Assembly: GCA_035556655.1 (NCBI GenBank)
Contig: DATMFW010000076.1
Location: 1 to 30,629, forward strand
Direction: 5' to 3'
Origin: JBDSKH01 sp035556655
Lineage (GTDB): Bacteria > Actinomycetota > Actinomycetes > Actinomycetales > Microbacteriaceae
DNA: 30,629 nucleotides
In this document: positions 6,739 through 14,760 of the stretch, piece by piece
How the letters are laid out: every line of letters begins with the position of its first letter
Position numbering within the stretch: the stretch's first letter is position 1
Notes under the pieces: generated by a model
Database searches by the model: none
What the model was told of the DNA's origin: nothing
The model's input: the letters and a program-made list of their open reading frames with translations, nothing else
Made by a program: the position numbers and the translations under genes

Positions 6739-6763
6739 ACAGGCTTTCGGGGGTGGTGCTGAC

Positions 6764-9670
6764 TCAGCCGGCGTTCGTGGCCTTGATAGCCGCCTCCACC
6801 GCATCCTGCATCTTCTGATCGGCCTGCGCCGCCTTCACCAGGTCGCCGTCGGCGTAGGCCTGCTGGCGCTCCTTCAGCGCCGCAGAGTAGGCGGCGAGCG
6901 CCTTCTCGAGCGCGACCTCGTCGATGGTGCCCGGCTCGGTGGGCTCGGTCGGCGTCGTCGGATCGGTCGGGTCCGTCGGATCGGTCGGATCCGTGGGCTC
7001 GGTCGGCACGTCGCCGTCGCCGGCCGCCGCCCCGCTGTCGCCACCGAACAGGGTGTCGAGGGCCGCATCCAGGGTGTCTTCGAACGCGACCTTCTCACCG
7101 AACGCCACCAGGATCTTGCGCAGCAGCGGGTAGCTGGTCTCACCCGTGGACTGCACGTAGACCGGCTGGACGTAGAGCAGCCCGCCGCCGACCGGCAGGG
7201 TCAGCAGGTTGCCGCGGATGACCTCGGTCGAGCCGCGCTCGAGCAGCGCGATCTGGCTGGCGACCACGTCATCCGAGGTGAACTGGTTCTGCGCCTGACC
7301 CGGGCCGGGCACGGTGTCGTCCTTCGGCAGGGTCAGCAGCGTGAGCTTGCCGTAGTCCGGTCCCGCATCCGAGTTCACGGCCAGGTAGCCGGTGAGCACG
7401 CTCTGCGAGGCGTCCCCCGTGCTGGTGCGCGGGATGTAGGTCGAGTACAGCGTGAAGGCCGGGCTCTGCTGGTCGGGCAGCTGCATCGTCAGGTAGTACG
7501 GCGGCTGCGCCTTCGCGGTGGTCGCCGAGCGGGTCGGGTCCTTCGGGGTGACCCAGGCGTCGTTGGCCGAGAAGAACGTGCCGGAGTCGGTGACGTGGTA
7601 GGTCTCCAGGATCTGCCGCTGCACCTTGAACAGGTCGGCCGGGTAGCGCACGTGCGCCAGCAGGTCCTTGCTCATCTTGTCGGCCGAGACGATCGTGCCC
7701 GGGAAGATCTTGTCCCAGGTCTTCAGGATCGGGTCCTCGGCGTCCCAGGCGTAGATGGTCACCTCGCCGGAGTACGCGTCGACCGTGGCCTTGACCGAGT
7801 TGCGGATGTAGTTGATGTCGTCGATCGCGTAGGCCGGGGTCGGCGTGTACGTGTCGGCGATCGCGCTGGAGAGCTGCTGGATCTGGGAGTACGGGTAGGC
7901 GTCGCTCGTCGTGTAGCCGTCGACGATCCAGACCACATGCCCGTCGACGACCGCCGGGTAGGCGTCGGAGTCGAGCGTCAGGTACGGCGCGACCTTCTGC
8001 ACGCGGGCGAGCGGGTTGCGATCGTAGAGGATCTGCGAGTCGTCGGTGACGTTGCTGGAGAGCACCACCTGCTCGGACTGGAACTTGATGGCGTAGACCA
8101 GGCGCTTGAAGACGCTGTCGAGCTGGGGCCCACCGTCGCCGTCGAAGGTGGTGTACTTGTCGCCGCCACCGTCCTCGTCGCCCGAGGGATAGTCCAGCTC
8201 GGCCGGGTCGCCATTGGCCGAACCGCCGACGATCGAGTACCGTGGCGAGTTCTCGCCGAAGTAGACGCGCGGCTCGAACTCACCGAGGTCACCGGCCGAG
8301 GGGATGCCGGATTCCAGGAAGAGCGGCTGGCCGTCGGGCGAGCGCTGGTTGCCGTAGGCGGCCACGACGCCGAAGCCGTGCGTGTAGACCAGGGTGTTGT
8401 TGAACCAGTCGTTGGCGCTCTGACCGCGCTGGTTCAGCTCGCGCACCGCGATCACGGTGTCCTGGGTCTTGCCGTCGATCGTGTACCGGTCGACGTCGAG
8501 GTGCTCGGGGAAGCGGTAGTACTGCTTCACCCGCTCGAGCTGCGAGAAGGTGTCGGAGACGATCGCCGGGTCGAGGATGCGGATGTTGGCCGTGGTCTCG
8601 GCGTCCTCGCGCAGGGCGCCCTCCTCCGCATCCGTCTTCGCGGCATACGGCCTGACCTGAACGTGCTCGTCATCGACGCCGTACGCCTCGCGGGTCGCCT
8701 CGATGCCGCGGTCGATGTATTCGGCCTCGAGGGTGCGGGCGCTCGGCTCGACCTGGAAGCGCTGGACGATGGCCGGGTAGATCGACCCGATCACGAGGCT
8801 CGACACGATGAGCAGGGCGGTGCCGATGAGCGGCAGCCGCCAGCGCCCGATGACCGCCGTCACCAGCGCGAGCACGGCGACGAGCGCGGCGATGCCGGCC
8901 AGGATGAGCCGGCCCGGGATGACCGCGTTCACCTCGGTGTAGGCGGCCCCGGTGATGAGCGAACCGTCCTCGGTGAGGGTGGCGTACTGGTCGAGGTAGA
9001 TGCTGACGGCCTGGAGCGCGAGGTAGAGCGCCGCCATCACGGCGAGCTGGATGCGCGCGGAACGGGTGACCCGGACCTCGCGCCCGGTGACCCGGATCCC
9101 GCCGTACAGGTAGCAGGTGGCGAGCGCGGCGAACCCGGCGACGAGCAGGATCGCCGACGCGTACGCGACGAGCCCACGGTAGAAGGGCAGCTCGTACACG
9201 TAGAACGAGATGTCGAGATGGAACTGCGGATCGGTCTGCCCGAACGGCGTGCGGTTGAGGTACTGCAGCACCGTGCTCCAGCGCGTCGCCGTCGAGACCC
9301 CGAGGAAGACGCCCAGCACGATCGGGATGCCGTACATCGCCAGGCGGCGAAGCGGCTCGACGACCTGCTGGTAGCGGTCGAGCTGCGAGTTGAGCTTCAC
9401 GTACACCGGACGCGACCGGTACGCGATCGCGATGCTCAGCCAGACGATGATCGCCATGGCGCCGAAGCCGATGCCGAACATCGCGGCGAGGGCCGCCCAC
9501 TGCGTCGTGAGCACCTCGAGGAATCCGAGCTGGTCGAACCAGAGGACGTCGGCGTAGAGGCCGGCGAAGATGAAGAAGCCGATCACGATGACCGCGAGGA
9601 TCGCGGCGGTGATCGCCAGCGCGGCGCGGGTTCGGCTTCGTTCGGCAGGACGGGCGGAGGCTGTGGACAC
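6764..9670 (-). CDS. UPF0182 family integral membrane protein
   Basis: A 968-residue protein matching the actinobacterial UPF0182 family (M. tuberculosis Rv3193c, recalled). The first 310 residues hold about seven hydrophobic segments, at roughly 16-38, 58-84, 112-130, 165-190, 205-225, 250-270 and 275-300. A large soluble domain follows (about 310-885), probably extracytoplasmic, with family-typical LDVDRYTIDG and the conserved region around YVQPVYVQSTGETSYP. A Pro-Thr-Asp/Glu linker (889-913) and a short charged helix close the protein. Its function is unknown. The GTG at 9670 follows TAAGAT with a 6-base spacer. It lies 44 bases downstream of the PDZ/Lon-like protease gene, the same order as in mycobacteria, so the two may act together at the membrane (inference). 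Confidence 0.93.
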   Translation of the reverse strand: MSTASARPAERSRTRAALAITAAILAVIVIGFFIFAGLYADVLWFDQLGFLEVLTTQWAALAAMFGIGFGAMAIIVWLSIAIAYRSRPVYVKLNSQLDRYQQVVEPLRRLAMYGIPIVLGVFLGVSTATRWSTVLQYLNRTPFGQTDPQFHLDISFYVYELPFYRGLVAYASAILLVAGFAALATCYLYGGIRVTGREVRVTRSARIQLAVMAALYLALQAVSIYLDQYATLTEDGSLITGAAYTEVNAVIPGRLILAGIAALVAVLALVTAVIGRWRLPLIGTALLIVSSLVIGSIYPAIVQRFQVEPSARTLEAEYIDRGIEATREAYGVDDEHVQVRPYAAKTDAEEGALREDAETTANIRILDPAIVSDTFSQLERVKQYYRFPEHLDVDRYTIDGKTQDTVIAVRELNQRGQSANDWFNNTLVYTHGFGVVAAYGNQRSPDGQPLFLESGIPSAGDLGEFEPRVYFGENSPRYSIVGGSANGDPAELDYPSGDEDGGGDKYTTFDGDGGPQLDSVFKRLVYAIKFQSEQVVLSSNVTDDSQILYDRNPLARVQKVAPYLTLDSDAYPAVVDGHVVWIVDGYTTSDAYPYSQIQQLSSAIADTYTPTPAYAIDDINYIRNSVKATVDAYSGEVTIYAWDAEDPILKTWDKIFPGTIVSADKMSKDLLAHVRYPADLFKVQRQILETYHVTDSGTFFSANDAWVTPKDPTRSATTAKAQPPYYLTMQLPDQQSPAFTLYSTYIPRTSTGDASQSVLTGYLAVNSDAGPDYGKLTLLTLPKDDTVPGPGQAQNQFTSDDVVASQIALLERGSTEVIRGNLLTLPVGGGLLYVQPVYVQSTGETSYPLLRKILVAFGEKVAFEDTLDAALDTLFGGDSGAAAGDGDVPTEPTDPTDPTDPTDPTTPTEPTEPGTIDEVALEKALAAYSAALKERQQAYADGDLVKAAQADQKMQDAVEAAIKATNAG
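6932..7006 (-). repeat. In-frame tandem 9-bp repeats encoding a (PTD/E) linker
   Basis: Eight near-identical 9-base units within the UPF0182 gene encode Pro-Thr-Asp, Pro-Thr-Glu or Pro-Thr-Thr in succession (residues 889-913). Each unit is a multiple of three, so gain or loss of units by slippage would only change linker length. Confidence 0.85.
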
Positions 9671-9676
9671 GCCCCG

Positions 9677-9682
9677 ATCTTA
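9677..9682 (-). promoter_or_regulatory. -10 hexamer TAAGAT, leaderless-type promoter, beside a small palindrome
   Basis: On the minus strand TAAGAT is followed by 6 bases and the GTG of the UPF0182 gene. Immediately upstream is a 6-bp inverted repeat, AGGCTG-AG-CAGCCT (9682-9695), which might be an operator or a weak end of the protease transcript. Confidence 0.45.
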
Positions 9683-9714
9683 GGCTGAGCAGCCTGCGAG
9701 AATGCCCGCCGGGC

Positions 9715-10842
9715 TCAGCCGCAGCGCGGAAGACCCGACGTATCACCGCCGCCGGCGATGGTCTCGACGATCTCGAGCGCATCGTCCAGCGTCGACATCG
9801 CGAACACCTCCAGCCCGCCCGGGACGTGGCCGGCGACCTCGTCGCAGTTCGATTCGGGCGCCAGGAACCAGTCCGCACCCGCGGACTTCGCGCCGTACAT
9901 CTTCTGCCGGATGCCGCCGATCGCCCCGACCCGCCCGTCGGCCGCGATGGTGCCGGTGCCGGCGATCCGCTCGCCGCCGGTCAGCTCGCCGGGGGTGAGC
10001 TTGTCGTAGACGCCGAGCGCGAGCATCGTGCCGGCGCTCGGGCCGCCGACGTCCCCGAGGTTGACGGTGACGTCGAACGGGAAGTCGTAGCTGGCGCGCG
10101 GCTGGATGCCGATGATCGGCATGTCGGGCTTGTCGGGCGACGCCTCGGTGGTCAGCTCGACGACCTGCTTCTCGCCGTCCCGTTCGATGCCGATCGCGTA
10201 GGTCGAGCCGACCGGGCGGGCGGCGAGCGCGGCGCTCAGCTCGGTCACGCCGTCGATCGGGTCGCCGTCGACGGTGAGGATGCGGTCCCCCGCGAGCAGG
10301 ACGCCCTCGGCCGGGAAGCCCGGCAGCGTCGATCCGACGACGACGATGCTGGTGTAGTCGATGCCGAGCTCGGTGAGCGCGGCGGCCACGGCCTCCTTCT
10401 GGGAGTCGGCCATGTCGGCCGCGCTCTCCTCGTCGGATTCCTGTTCGGTCTGTCCGTCGGGGTAGACCAGGTCGAGCGGCAGGAGTGCCCGGGTGGGGTC
10501 GAACCAGGCGATGGCGAGATCGACCCAGCTGAGCGGGTTCTGCCTGCTGCCGCGCAGGGTGACGGTCAGCATGTCGAGCGAGCCCGACGTCGGGTAGGTC
10601 TTCTCGCCGTCGATGTCGATGACGGGGACGGTGTCGCCGGCGATCTCGATGTCGCCGATCGTGTCGTACACCGGGCCGGGGCTCTCGAGCACGTACGGCG
10701 CGGGGAGGGTGCCCAGCACCACGGTTCCGGCGATGGCGCCGATCATCAGGATCCAGCCGGCCAGCGGAGCGGGCGAGTGCCGGACGTCCCGGAAGCGCTC
10801 GTCGGGACGCTCCCACTCGGCGTCGTCCGGGAACTGGCTCAC
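9715..10842 (-). CDS. Membrane-anchored PDZ/Lon-like (S16) serine protease
   Basis: A 375-residue protein of the YlbL/Rv3194c type. One transmembrane segment (about 28-50, LAGWILMIGAIAGTVVLG) anchors the protein, which puts the rest outside the cytoplasm. A PDZ domain spans about 165-235 (GFPAEGVLLAGDRILTVDG). The C-terminal Lon proteolytic domain carries the catalytic dyad: Ser269 in GGPSAGTMLALG and Lys314 in GGIRQKMYGA, spaced 45 residues apart as in Lon. There is no AAA+ module, so it does not unfold substrates with ATP. Substrates are unknown. The GTG at 10842 follows TAGGCT with 8 bases between. It is divergent from the DUF2342 gene and directly upstream of UPF0182. Confidence 0.93.
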   Translation of the reverse strand: MSQFPDDAEWERPDERFRDVRHSPAPLAGWILMIGAIAGTVVLGTLPAPYVLESPGPVYDTIGDIEIAGDTVPVIDIDGEKTYPTSGSLDMLTVTLRGSRQNPLSWVDLAIAWFDPTRALLPLDLVYPDGQTEQESDEESAADMADSQKEAVAAALTELGIDYTSIVVVGSTLPGFPAEGVLLAGDRILTVDGDPIDGVTELSAALAARPVGSTYAIGIERDGEKQVVELTTEASPDKPDMPIIGIQPRASYDFPFDVTVNLGDVGGPSAGTMLALGVYDKLTPGELTGGERIAGTGTIAADGRVGAIGGIRQKMYGAKSAGADWFLAPESNCDEVAGHVPGGLEVFAMSTLDDALEIVETIAGGGDTSGLPRCG

Positions 10843-10850
10843 GGGGATTC

Positions 10851-10856
10851 AGCCTA
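10851..10856 (-). promoter_or_regulatory. -10 hexamer TAGGCT, leaderless-type promoter
   Basis: On the minus strand TAGGCT stands 8 bases before the GTG of the PDZ/Lon-like protease gene. The divergent DUF2342 promoter is 37 bases away. Confidence 0.45.
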
Positions 10857-10892
10857 AGGCGAATCTCCGCTGTGCACGCCGGGGGGCGGGGC

Positions 10893-10898
10893 TAGCGT
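10893..10898 (+). promoter_or_regulatory. -10 hexamer TAGCGT, leaderless-type promoter
   Basis: TAGCGT is followed by 7 bases and the ATG of the DUF2342 gene. No ribosome binding site is present. Confidence 0.5.
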
Positions 10899-10905
10899 AG
10901 AACGC

Positions 10906-12249
10906 ATGGCAGACGACCCGCGCGAGGAGCCCTCCGAGGAGGAGTTCCGCGACATGCTGCGCGACTTCCTCGCGGGCGACTCCGATCTCGATCCGGCGCA
11001 GCTCGCGAGCGCGGCCGGGCTCCCCAACGATCCCGAACTCGTGCAGCGTCTCATCGGGCAGCTGCAGCAGGCGCTGCAGAACAGCGGCGACGGCATCAAC
11101 TGGGGGCTGGCGCTCGAGCAGGCGAAGGGTCTTGCACAGCGGTCCGCCGTGCCGGCGACGCCGGGCGAGCAGTCCGCTCTGGAGCAGGCGCTTCACGTGG
11201 CGGCGCTGTGGCTCGATGAGACCACCGGCATCGCGGCCCTGACCGCGGCACCGGTTCTGCTGACCCGCTCCGGCTGGGCCGAGGCGACGATGCCGGTGTG
11301 GACGCAGCTCGCCGAACCGGTGGCGACCTCGATCGCCGGCGCGCTCACCGGGGTGCTCGAGGAGCAGGCGCCGGAGGAGCTGGCCGGCATGCTCGGCAAC
11401 GCCGGTCAGCTGATGCGCAACGTCGGCGGCACCCTGTTCGCGATGCAGCTCGGTCAGGTGGTGGGCCAGCTCGCCGGCGAGGTGGTCTCGGGCGGCGATG
11501 TCGGCATCCCGCTGCTCGACGGCGACCAGCGCCAGGCCGCCCTCGTCGCCCAGAACGTGGATGCGTTCGCCGCCGGTCTCGACATCCCGCTCGACGAGGT
11601 CCGGCTCTATCTCGCGGTGCGCGAGCTCGCCCACGCGCGGCTCTTCCGCCACGCGAAGTGGCTCCGGCTGCACCTGATGACCCAGATCACCGACTTCGCG
11701 CGCGGCATCCGCATCGACACCGACCGCCTGGAGCAGCTCGCCGCCGACTTCGACCCCGCCAACCCCGAGGAGCTGCGCGCCGCGGTCACCAGCGGCGCGC
11801 TGATCCCGCCGAAGTCGGAGGAGCAGCTGGCGGCACTCGCCCGCCTGGAGACGATGCTCGCCCTCATCGAGGGCTGGGTCGATGTGGTCACGGCGGCGGC
11901 GACCACCCGGCTTCCGAAGGCGGAGGCGATCGCGGAGATGGTGCGCCGCCGCCGCGCGGCGGGCGGTCCCGCGGAGTCGGCGTTCGCCACCCTCGTCGGA
12001 CTCGAACTGCGCCCGCGCCGGCTGCGTGAGGCCGCCGCGATGTGGCAGGCCGTGCAGGATGCGGTGGGCGCCGAGGGCCGCGACGCGCTCTGGGCGCATC
12101 CCGACATCCTCCCCGGGGACGCCGAGATCGACGACCCGGCCGCCCTGGTGGCGAGGCTCCAGGCCGGATCCCCCGAGCCGGACGACGTCGATCAGGCGCT
12201 GGAGGATCTGCTCAACGACGAGACCGGCGACCGCCCCCGCGAGGACTGA
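10906..12249 (+). CDS. Zincin-like DUF2342 family protein with a degenerate metal site
   Basis: A 447-residue protein of the actinobacterial DUF2342/zincin_2 group (mycobacterial neighbour Rv3195, recalled). It starts with an acidic disordered part (EEPSEEEFRDMLRDFL), then helices with two hydrophobic segments, then the putative catalytic region. Zinc proteases of this fold use H-E-x-x-H plus a downstream E-G-H-type site. Here the equivalents read RELAH (239-243) and EGW (322-324), so the first histidine is an arginine and the downstream histidine is a tryptophan; activity as a metalloprotease is doubtful. The tail is acidic (DDVDQALEDLLNDE). It is divergent from the protease gene and 77 bases upstream of the E1-like gene on the same strand. 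Confidence 0.85.
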   Translation: MADDPREEPSEEEFRDMLRDFLAGDSDLDPAQLASAAGLPNDPELVQRLIGQLQQALQNSGDGINWGLALEQAKGLAQRSAVPATPGEQSALEQALHVAALWLDETTGIAALTAAPVLLTRSGWAEATMPVWTQLAEPVATSIAGALTGVLEEQAPEELAGMLGNAGQLMRNVGGTLFAMQLGQVVGQLAGEVVSGGDVGIPLLDGDQRQAALVAQNVDAFAAGLDIPLDEVRLYLAVRELAHARLFRHAKWLRLHLMTQITDFARGIRIDTDRLEQLAADFDPANPEELRAAVTSGALIPPKSEEQLAALARLETMLALIEGWVDVVTAAATTRLPKAEAIAEMVRRRRAAGGPAESAFATLVGLELRPRRLREAAAMWQAVQDAVGAEGRDALWAHPDILPGDAEIDDPAALVARLQAGSPEPDDVDQALEDLLNDETGDRPRED

Positions 12250-12326
12250 GCCGGCCGGGCCGACGTCGGCGCCCGCTCCTGTGGATGGCCCGCGCGCGCT
12301 CCGCGGGCGCGGAGGACCCTGGGCTG

Positions 12327-13157
12327 ATGGTCCTCAAGGTCCCCGACGATGTGCCCCTCGTCTGGCGCACCCCGTCGAGCGTGCAGTTCGGCGTCGACGA
12401 GCCCGTCGTGATCGACGACGTCGGGCCCGGGCTCGAGCGCATGCTGAGCGCCCTGCGCGCAGGTATCTCGCGCAGCGGCTGGCAGATGCTCGCGCGTGAG
12501 GCGGGCATCGACCCTCCGGAGGCCCGGGCGCTGCTGCGCAGGCTGGGGCCGGTGCTGGCGGGCGACGCGGCCATCGCATCCCCGCCCGCTCAGCGCGTGC
12601 TGGTGACCGGCACCGGAGCGATCGCGACGACCCTGGCGAGCCTGTTGCGCGAGTCCGGGGTGCTCGCGGTCGGGCGCGAGGCGCAGCCCGACCTGGCGGT
12701 GCTCGTCGCCGAGTGGGTGATCGGTCCGGACGATGCGGCGCACTGGCTGCGGCGCGACGTCCCGCATCTGCCGATCGTGGGGTCGGATCGGGCGATCACG
12801 GTCGGCCCGTTCGTCGAACCGGGCCGCGGACCCTGCATCTACTGCCTGCAGCTGACGCGGCGGGATGCCGACCCGGCCTGGCCGGCGATCGTCACGCAGC
12901 TCTGGGGCCGGCCCGGTGCTCCCCGCACGCAACTGGCCGATCTCACCGCGGCGACCTTCGCGGCGCGACGCATCCTCGAACGCCTCGGTCGCGGGCCGGG
13001 CACGATCGGCCGGGGCTGGCGGCTGGCCGAGGACGGCGCCCGGATCAGCGCCTGGACGACATGGACGCACCCGGAGTGCTCGTGCGCAGCTCCGCCAGAA
13101 AGCGACTGGGTGCCCGGTCCTGACCGCGCAGACCCCGTCGCGACCACGACAGGCTGA
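12327..13157 (+). CDS. Cyclodehydratase-domain (Ocin-ThiF/E1-like) protein, stand-alone
   Basis: A 276-residue protein resembling the E1-like partner of TOMM (thiazole/oxazole-modified microcin) cyclodehydratases and mycobacterial Rv3196 (recalled). A winged-helix-like N-terminal part (GISRSGWQMLAREAGIDPPEARALLRRL is the helical segment, 36-63 approximately) precedes a degenerate Rossmann region (RVLVTGTGAIATTLASLL). The family signature GPCIYCLQLTRRDADPAWP gives Cys170 and Cys173; a second pair, Cys251 and Cys253 in HPECSCA, completes a likely zinc site. No YcaO partner, dehydrogenase or precursor peptide is seen nearby. The ATG at 12327 has a GGAGGA ribosome binding site 10 bases upstream; ATG 12285 is an alternative. 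The last 113 bases overlap the convergent helicase gene, including the codons for Cys251 and Cys253. Confidence 0.8.
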   Translation: MVLKVPDDVPLVWRTPSSVQFGVDEPVVIDDVGPGLERMLSALRAGISRSGWQMLAREAGIDPPEARALLRRLGPVLAGDAAIASPPAQRVLVTGTGAIATTLASLLRESGVLAVGREAQPDLAVLVAEWVIGPDDAAHWLRRDVPHLPIVGSDRAITVGPFVEPGRGPCIYCLQLTRRDADPAWPAIVTQLWGRPGAPRTQLADLTAATFAARRILERLGRGPGTIGRGWRLAEDGARISAWTTWTHPECSCAAPPESDWVPGPDRADPVATTTG

Positions 13158-14760
13158 GGGTGCGCCGGGCACGCGTGATGCCGACGTACAGCAGGCGGCG
13201 CTCCTCGTCGATGGCCTCGAGGCCCTGGGCGTAGGCGATCGGCAGCAATCCCTCGCTGAGACCCGCGAGGTGCACGCTCTGCCACTCGAGGCCCTTCGCG
13301 CTGTGCAGGGTCGACAGCACGACGGCCGAGATGGTGGGTTCGTGCTCCGCCGCCTGGCGGTCGAACAGCTCGTCGGCGAAGGCCCGCAGGGTGGTGCCCG
13401 CCGGGGCCTGATCGGCCAGCTCGACGAGGGCGTTGAGGGCCTCCCAGCGCTCGCGCACCGCGCCGCCGCCCTCGGGAGCCTGCAGGGTCCAGCCGATGTC
13501 GCGGAGCACGTCGCTCACCGACTGGAACAGCGGCGGCGCGCCCGTGACGGGCGTCGTGCGGGCGACGCTGCGCAGTTCGAGCATCGCCCGCTTGACCACG
13601 TCGAGTTCGAAGAACCGGGTCGCCCCGATCAGCCGGGTCCCGAGCCCCTGCGCGGCGAACGCTGCCTCGAACTGCGGCGCCTGCGAGTTGACCCGGTAGA
13701 GCACGGCGATGTCCTCGAGACGGGTGCCGGCGGCGACCTCCGCGGCGACGGCGGCGGCCACCCCCTCGGCCTCATCCAGATCGGAGTCGTAGGCGACGGC
13801 TTCGGCGATCTCGGGGCCCTCGCTGTCGCCCGCGCTGACCAGGTCGAGGGCGCCGGCCCGGCCGCGCATCAGCCGGTTCGCCAGGCGCAGCACCGGTTCG
13901 GCCGAGCGGTAGTTGGTCTCCAGCCTGATGACGGTGGCATCGGGGTAGCGCTGCGCGAATCCGAGCAGGTACTCGCTGGTGGCACCCGCGAAGGAGTAGA
14001 TGGTCTGACTGGCGTCCCCGACGACGCACAGGTCGGTGCGGGTGCCGAGCCACAGCTCGAGCAGTTCGTGCTGCAGGGGCGATACGTCCTGGTATTCGTC
14101 GACGACGAAGAACCGGTACTGGGCACGCACCTGCTCGGCTACCCAGGGCTCCGAATCGAGCATCCCGGCGGTGGCGAGCAGCACGTCCTCGAAGTCGAGT
14201 TGCCGCCGCTCGTCTTTGATCGTCTCGTATGCCTGCTGGAGCGCGACCATCGCATCCACCCCGAGGCCGGGCGGCAGCGCGCGCGACCCCGCGGCGATCG
14301 CGTACTGCTCCAGCGACATCCGCGATACCTTGCGCCATTCGATCTCGGCGGCGGCGTCCCGCAGGGCGGCGGTGTCGACCCGGATGCGCAACTGCTCGGC
14401 GGCCTGACCCAGCACGCGGGCCTTGCCGTTCAGGATGCGCGGCAGCGAGCCGCCGACGACCTGCGGCCAGAAGTGGCTGAGCTGCGCGAGCGCCGCCGAG
14501 TGGAACGTGCGGGCACTCACCCCGGCCGCCCCGAGCCCGCGCAGCCGGGTGCGCAGTTCACCCGCCGCCCGGGTGGTGAAGGTCAGGGCGAGCACCCGGG
14601 CCGGGTCGTAGACCCCCGTCGCGACGCCGTTGGCGATGCGGTGGGTCAGCGCTCGGGTCTTGCCCGTTCCCGCTCCGGCGAGGATGCACACCGGGCCGAG
14701 CAGCGTCTCGGCCGCCAGGCGCTGCTCCGGGTCGAGACCCGCCAGCGGGTCGGCGATCAC
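13045..14760 (-). CDS. uvrD2: UvrD/PcrA-family DNA helicase, UvrD2-like, without HRDC domain
   Basis: A 571-residue superfamily 1A helicase. Q motif LDPEQ (9-13) and Walker A AGAGTGKT (28-35) open the protein; motif Ia TFTTRAAGELRTRL, motif II VVDEYQDVSPLQ, motif III GDASQTIYSFAGA, motif IV-V STLHSAKGLEWQSVHLAGL and motif VI YVGITRARRTL follow in order. It is an ATP-driven 3'-5' translocase expected in DNA repair. Mycobacterial UvrD2 is about 700 residues, with a C-terminal HRDC domain and a tetracysteine module; this one stops soon after motif VI and lacks both. The GTG at 14760 is preferred because it overlaps the nudC stop as GTGA; ATG 14796 would extend the overlap to 40 bases. Confidence 0.88.
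   Translation of the reverse strand: MIADPLAGLDPEQRLAAETLLGPVCILAGAGTGKTRALTHRIANGVATGVYDPARVLALTFTTRAAGELRTRLRGLGAAGVSARTFHSAALAQLSHFWPQVVGGSLPRILNGKARVLGQAAEQLRIRVDTAALRDAAAEIEWRKVSRMSLEQYAIAAGSRALPPGLGVDAMVALQQAYETIKDERRQLDFEDVLLATAGMLDSEPWVAEQVRAQYRFFVVDEYQDVSPLQHELLELWLGTRTDLCVVGDASQTIYSFAGATSEYLLGFAQRYPDATVIRLETNYRSAEPVLRLANRLMRGRAGALDLVSAGDSEGPEIAEAVAYDSDLDEAEGVAAAVAAEVAAGTRLEDIAVLYRVNSQAPQFEAAFAAQGLGTRLIGATRFFELDVVKRAMLELRSVARTTPVTGAPPLFQSVSDVLRDIGWTLQAPEGGGAVRERWEALNALVELADQAPAGTTLRAFADELFDRQAAEHEPTISAVVLSTLHSAKGLEWQSVHLAGLSEGLLPIAYAQGLEAIDEERRLLYVGITRARRTLSLSWSRRGLRGQDRAPSRFLAELRTSTPGASMSSRR

Noticed and set aside
6461..6804. Short open frames across the tRNA-fMet region
   Set aside because: They run through a tRNA, a terminator and a palindromic repeat and have no ribosome binding site or conserved sequence.
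6932..7006. CRISPR-like or satellite repeat
   Set aside because: The 9-base units have no spacers and are in frame with a Pro-Thr-Asp linker of the UPF0182 protein.
7595..9688. A 697-codon open frame antisense to the UPF0182 gene
   Set aside because: It is very rich in Arg, Asp, Val and Gly with no domain, as expected from reading a high-GC gene in a complementary frame. The UPF0182 frame explains the sequence.
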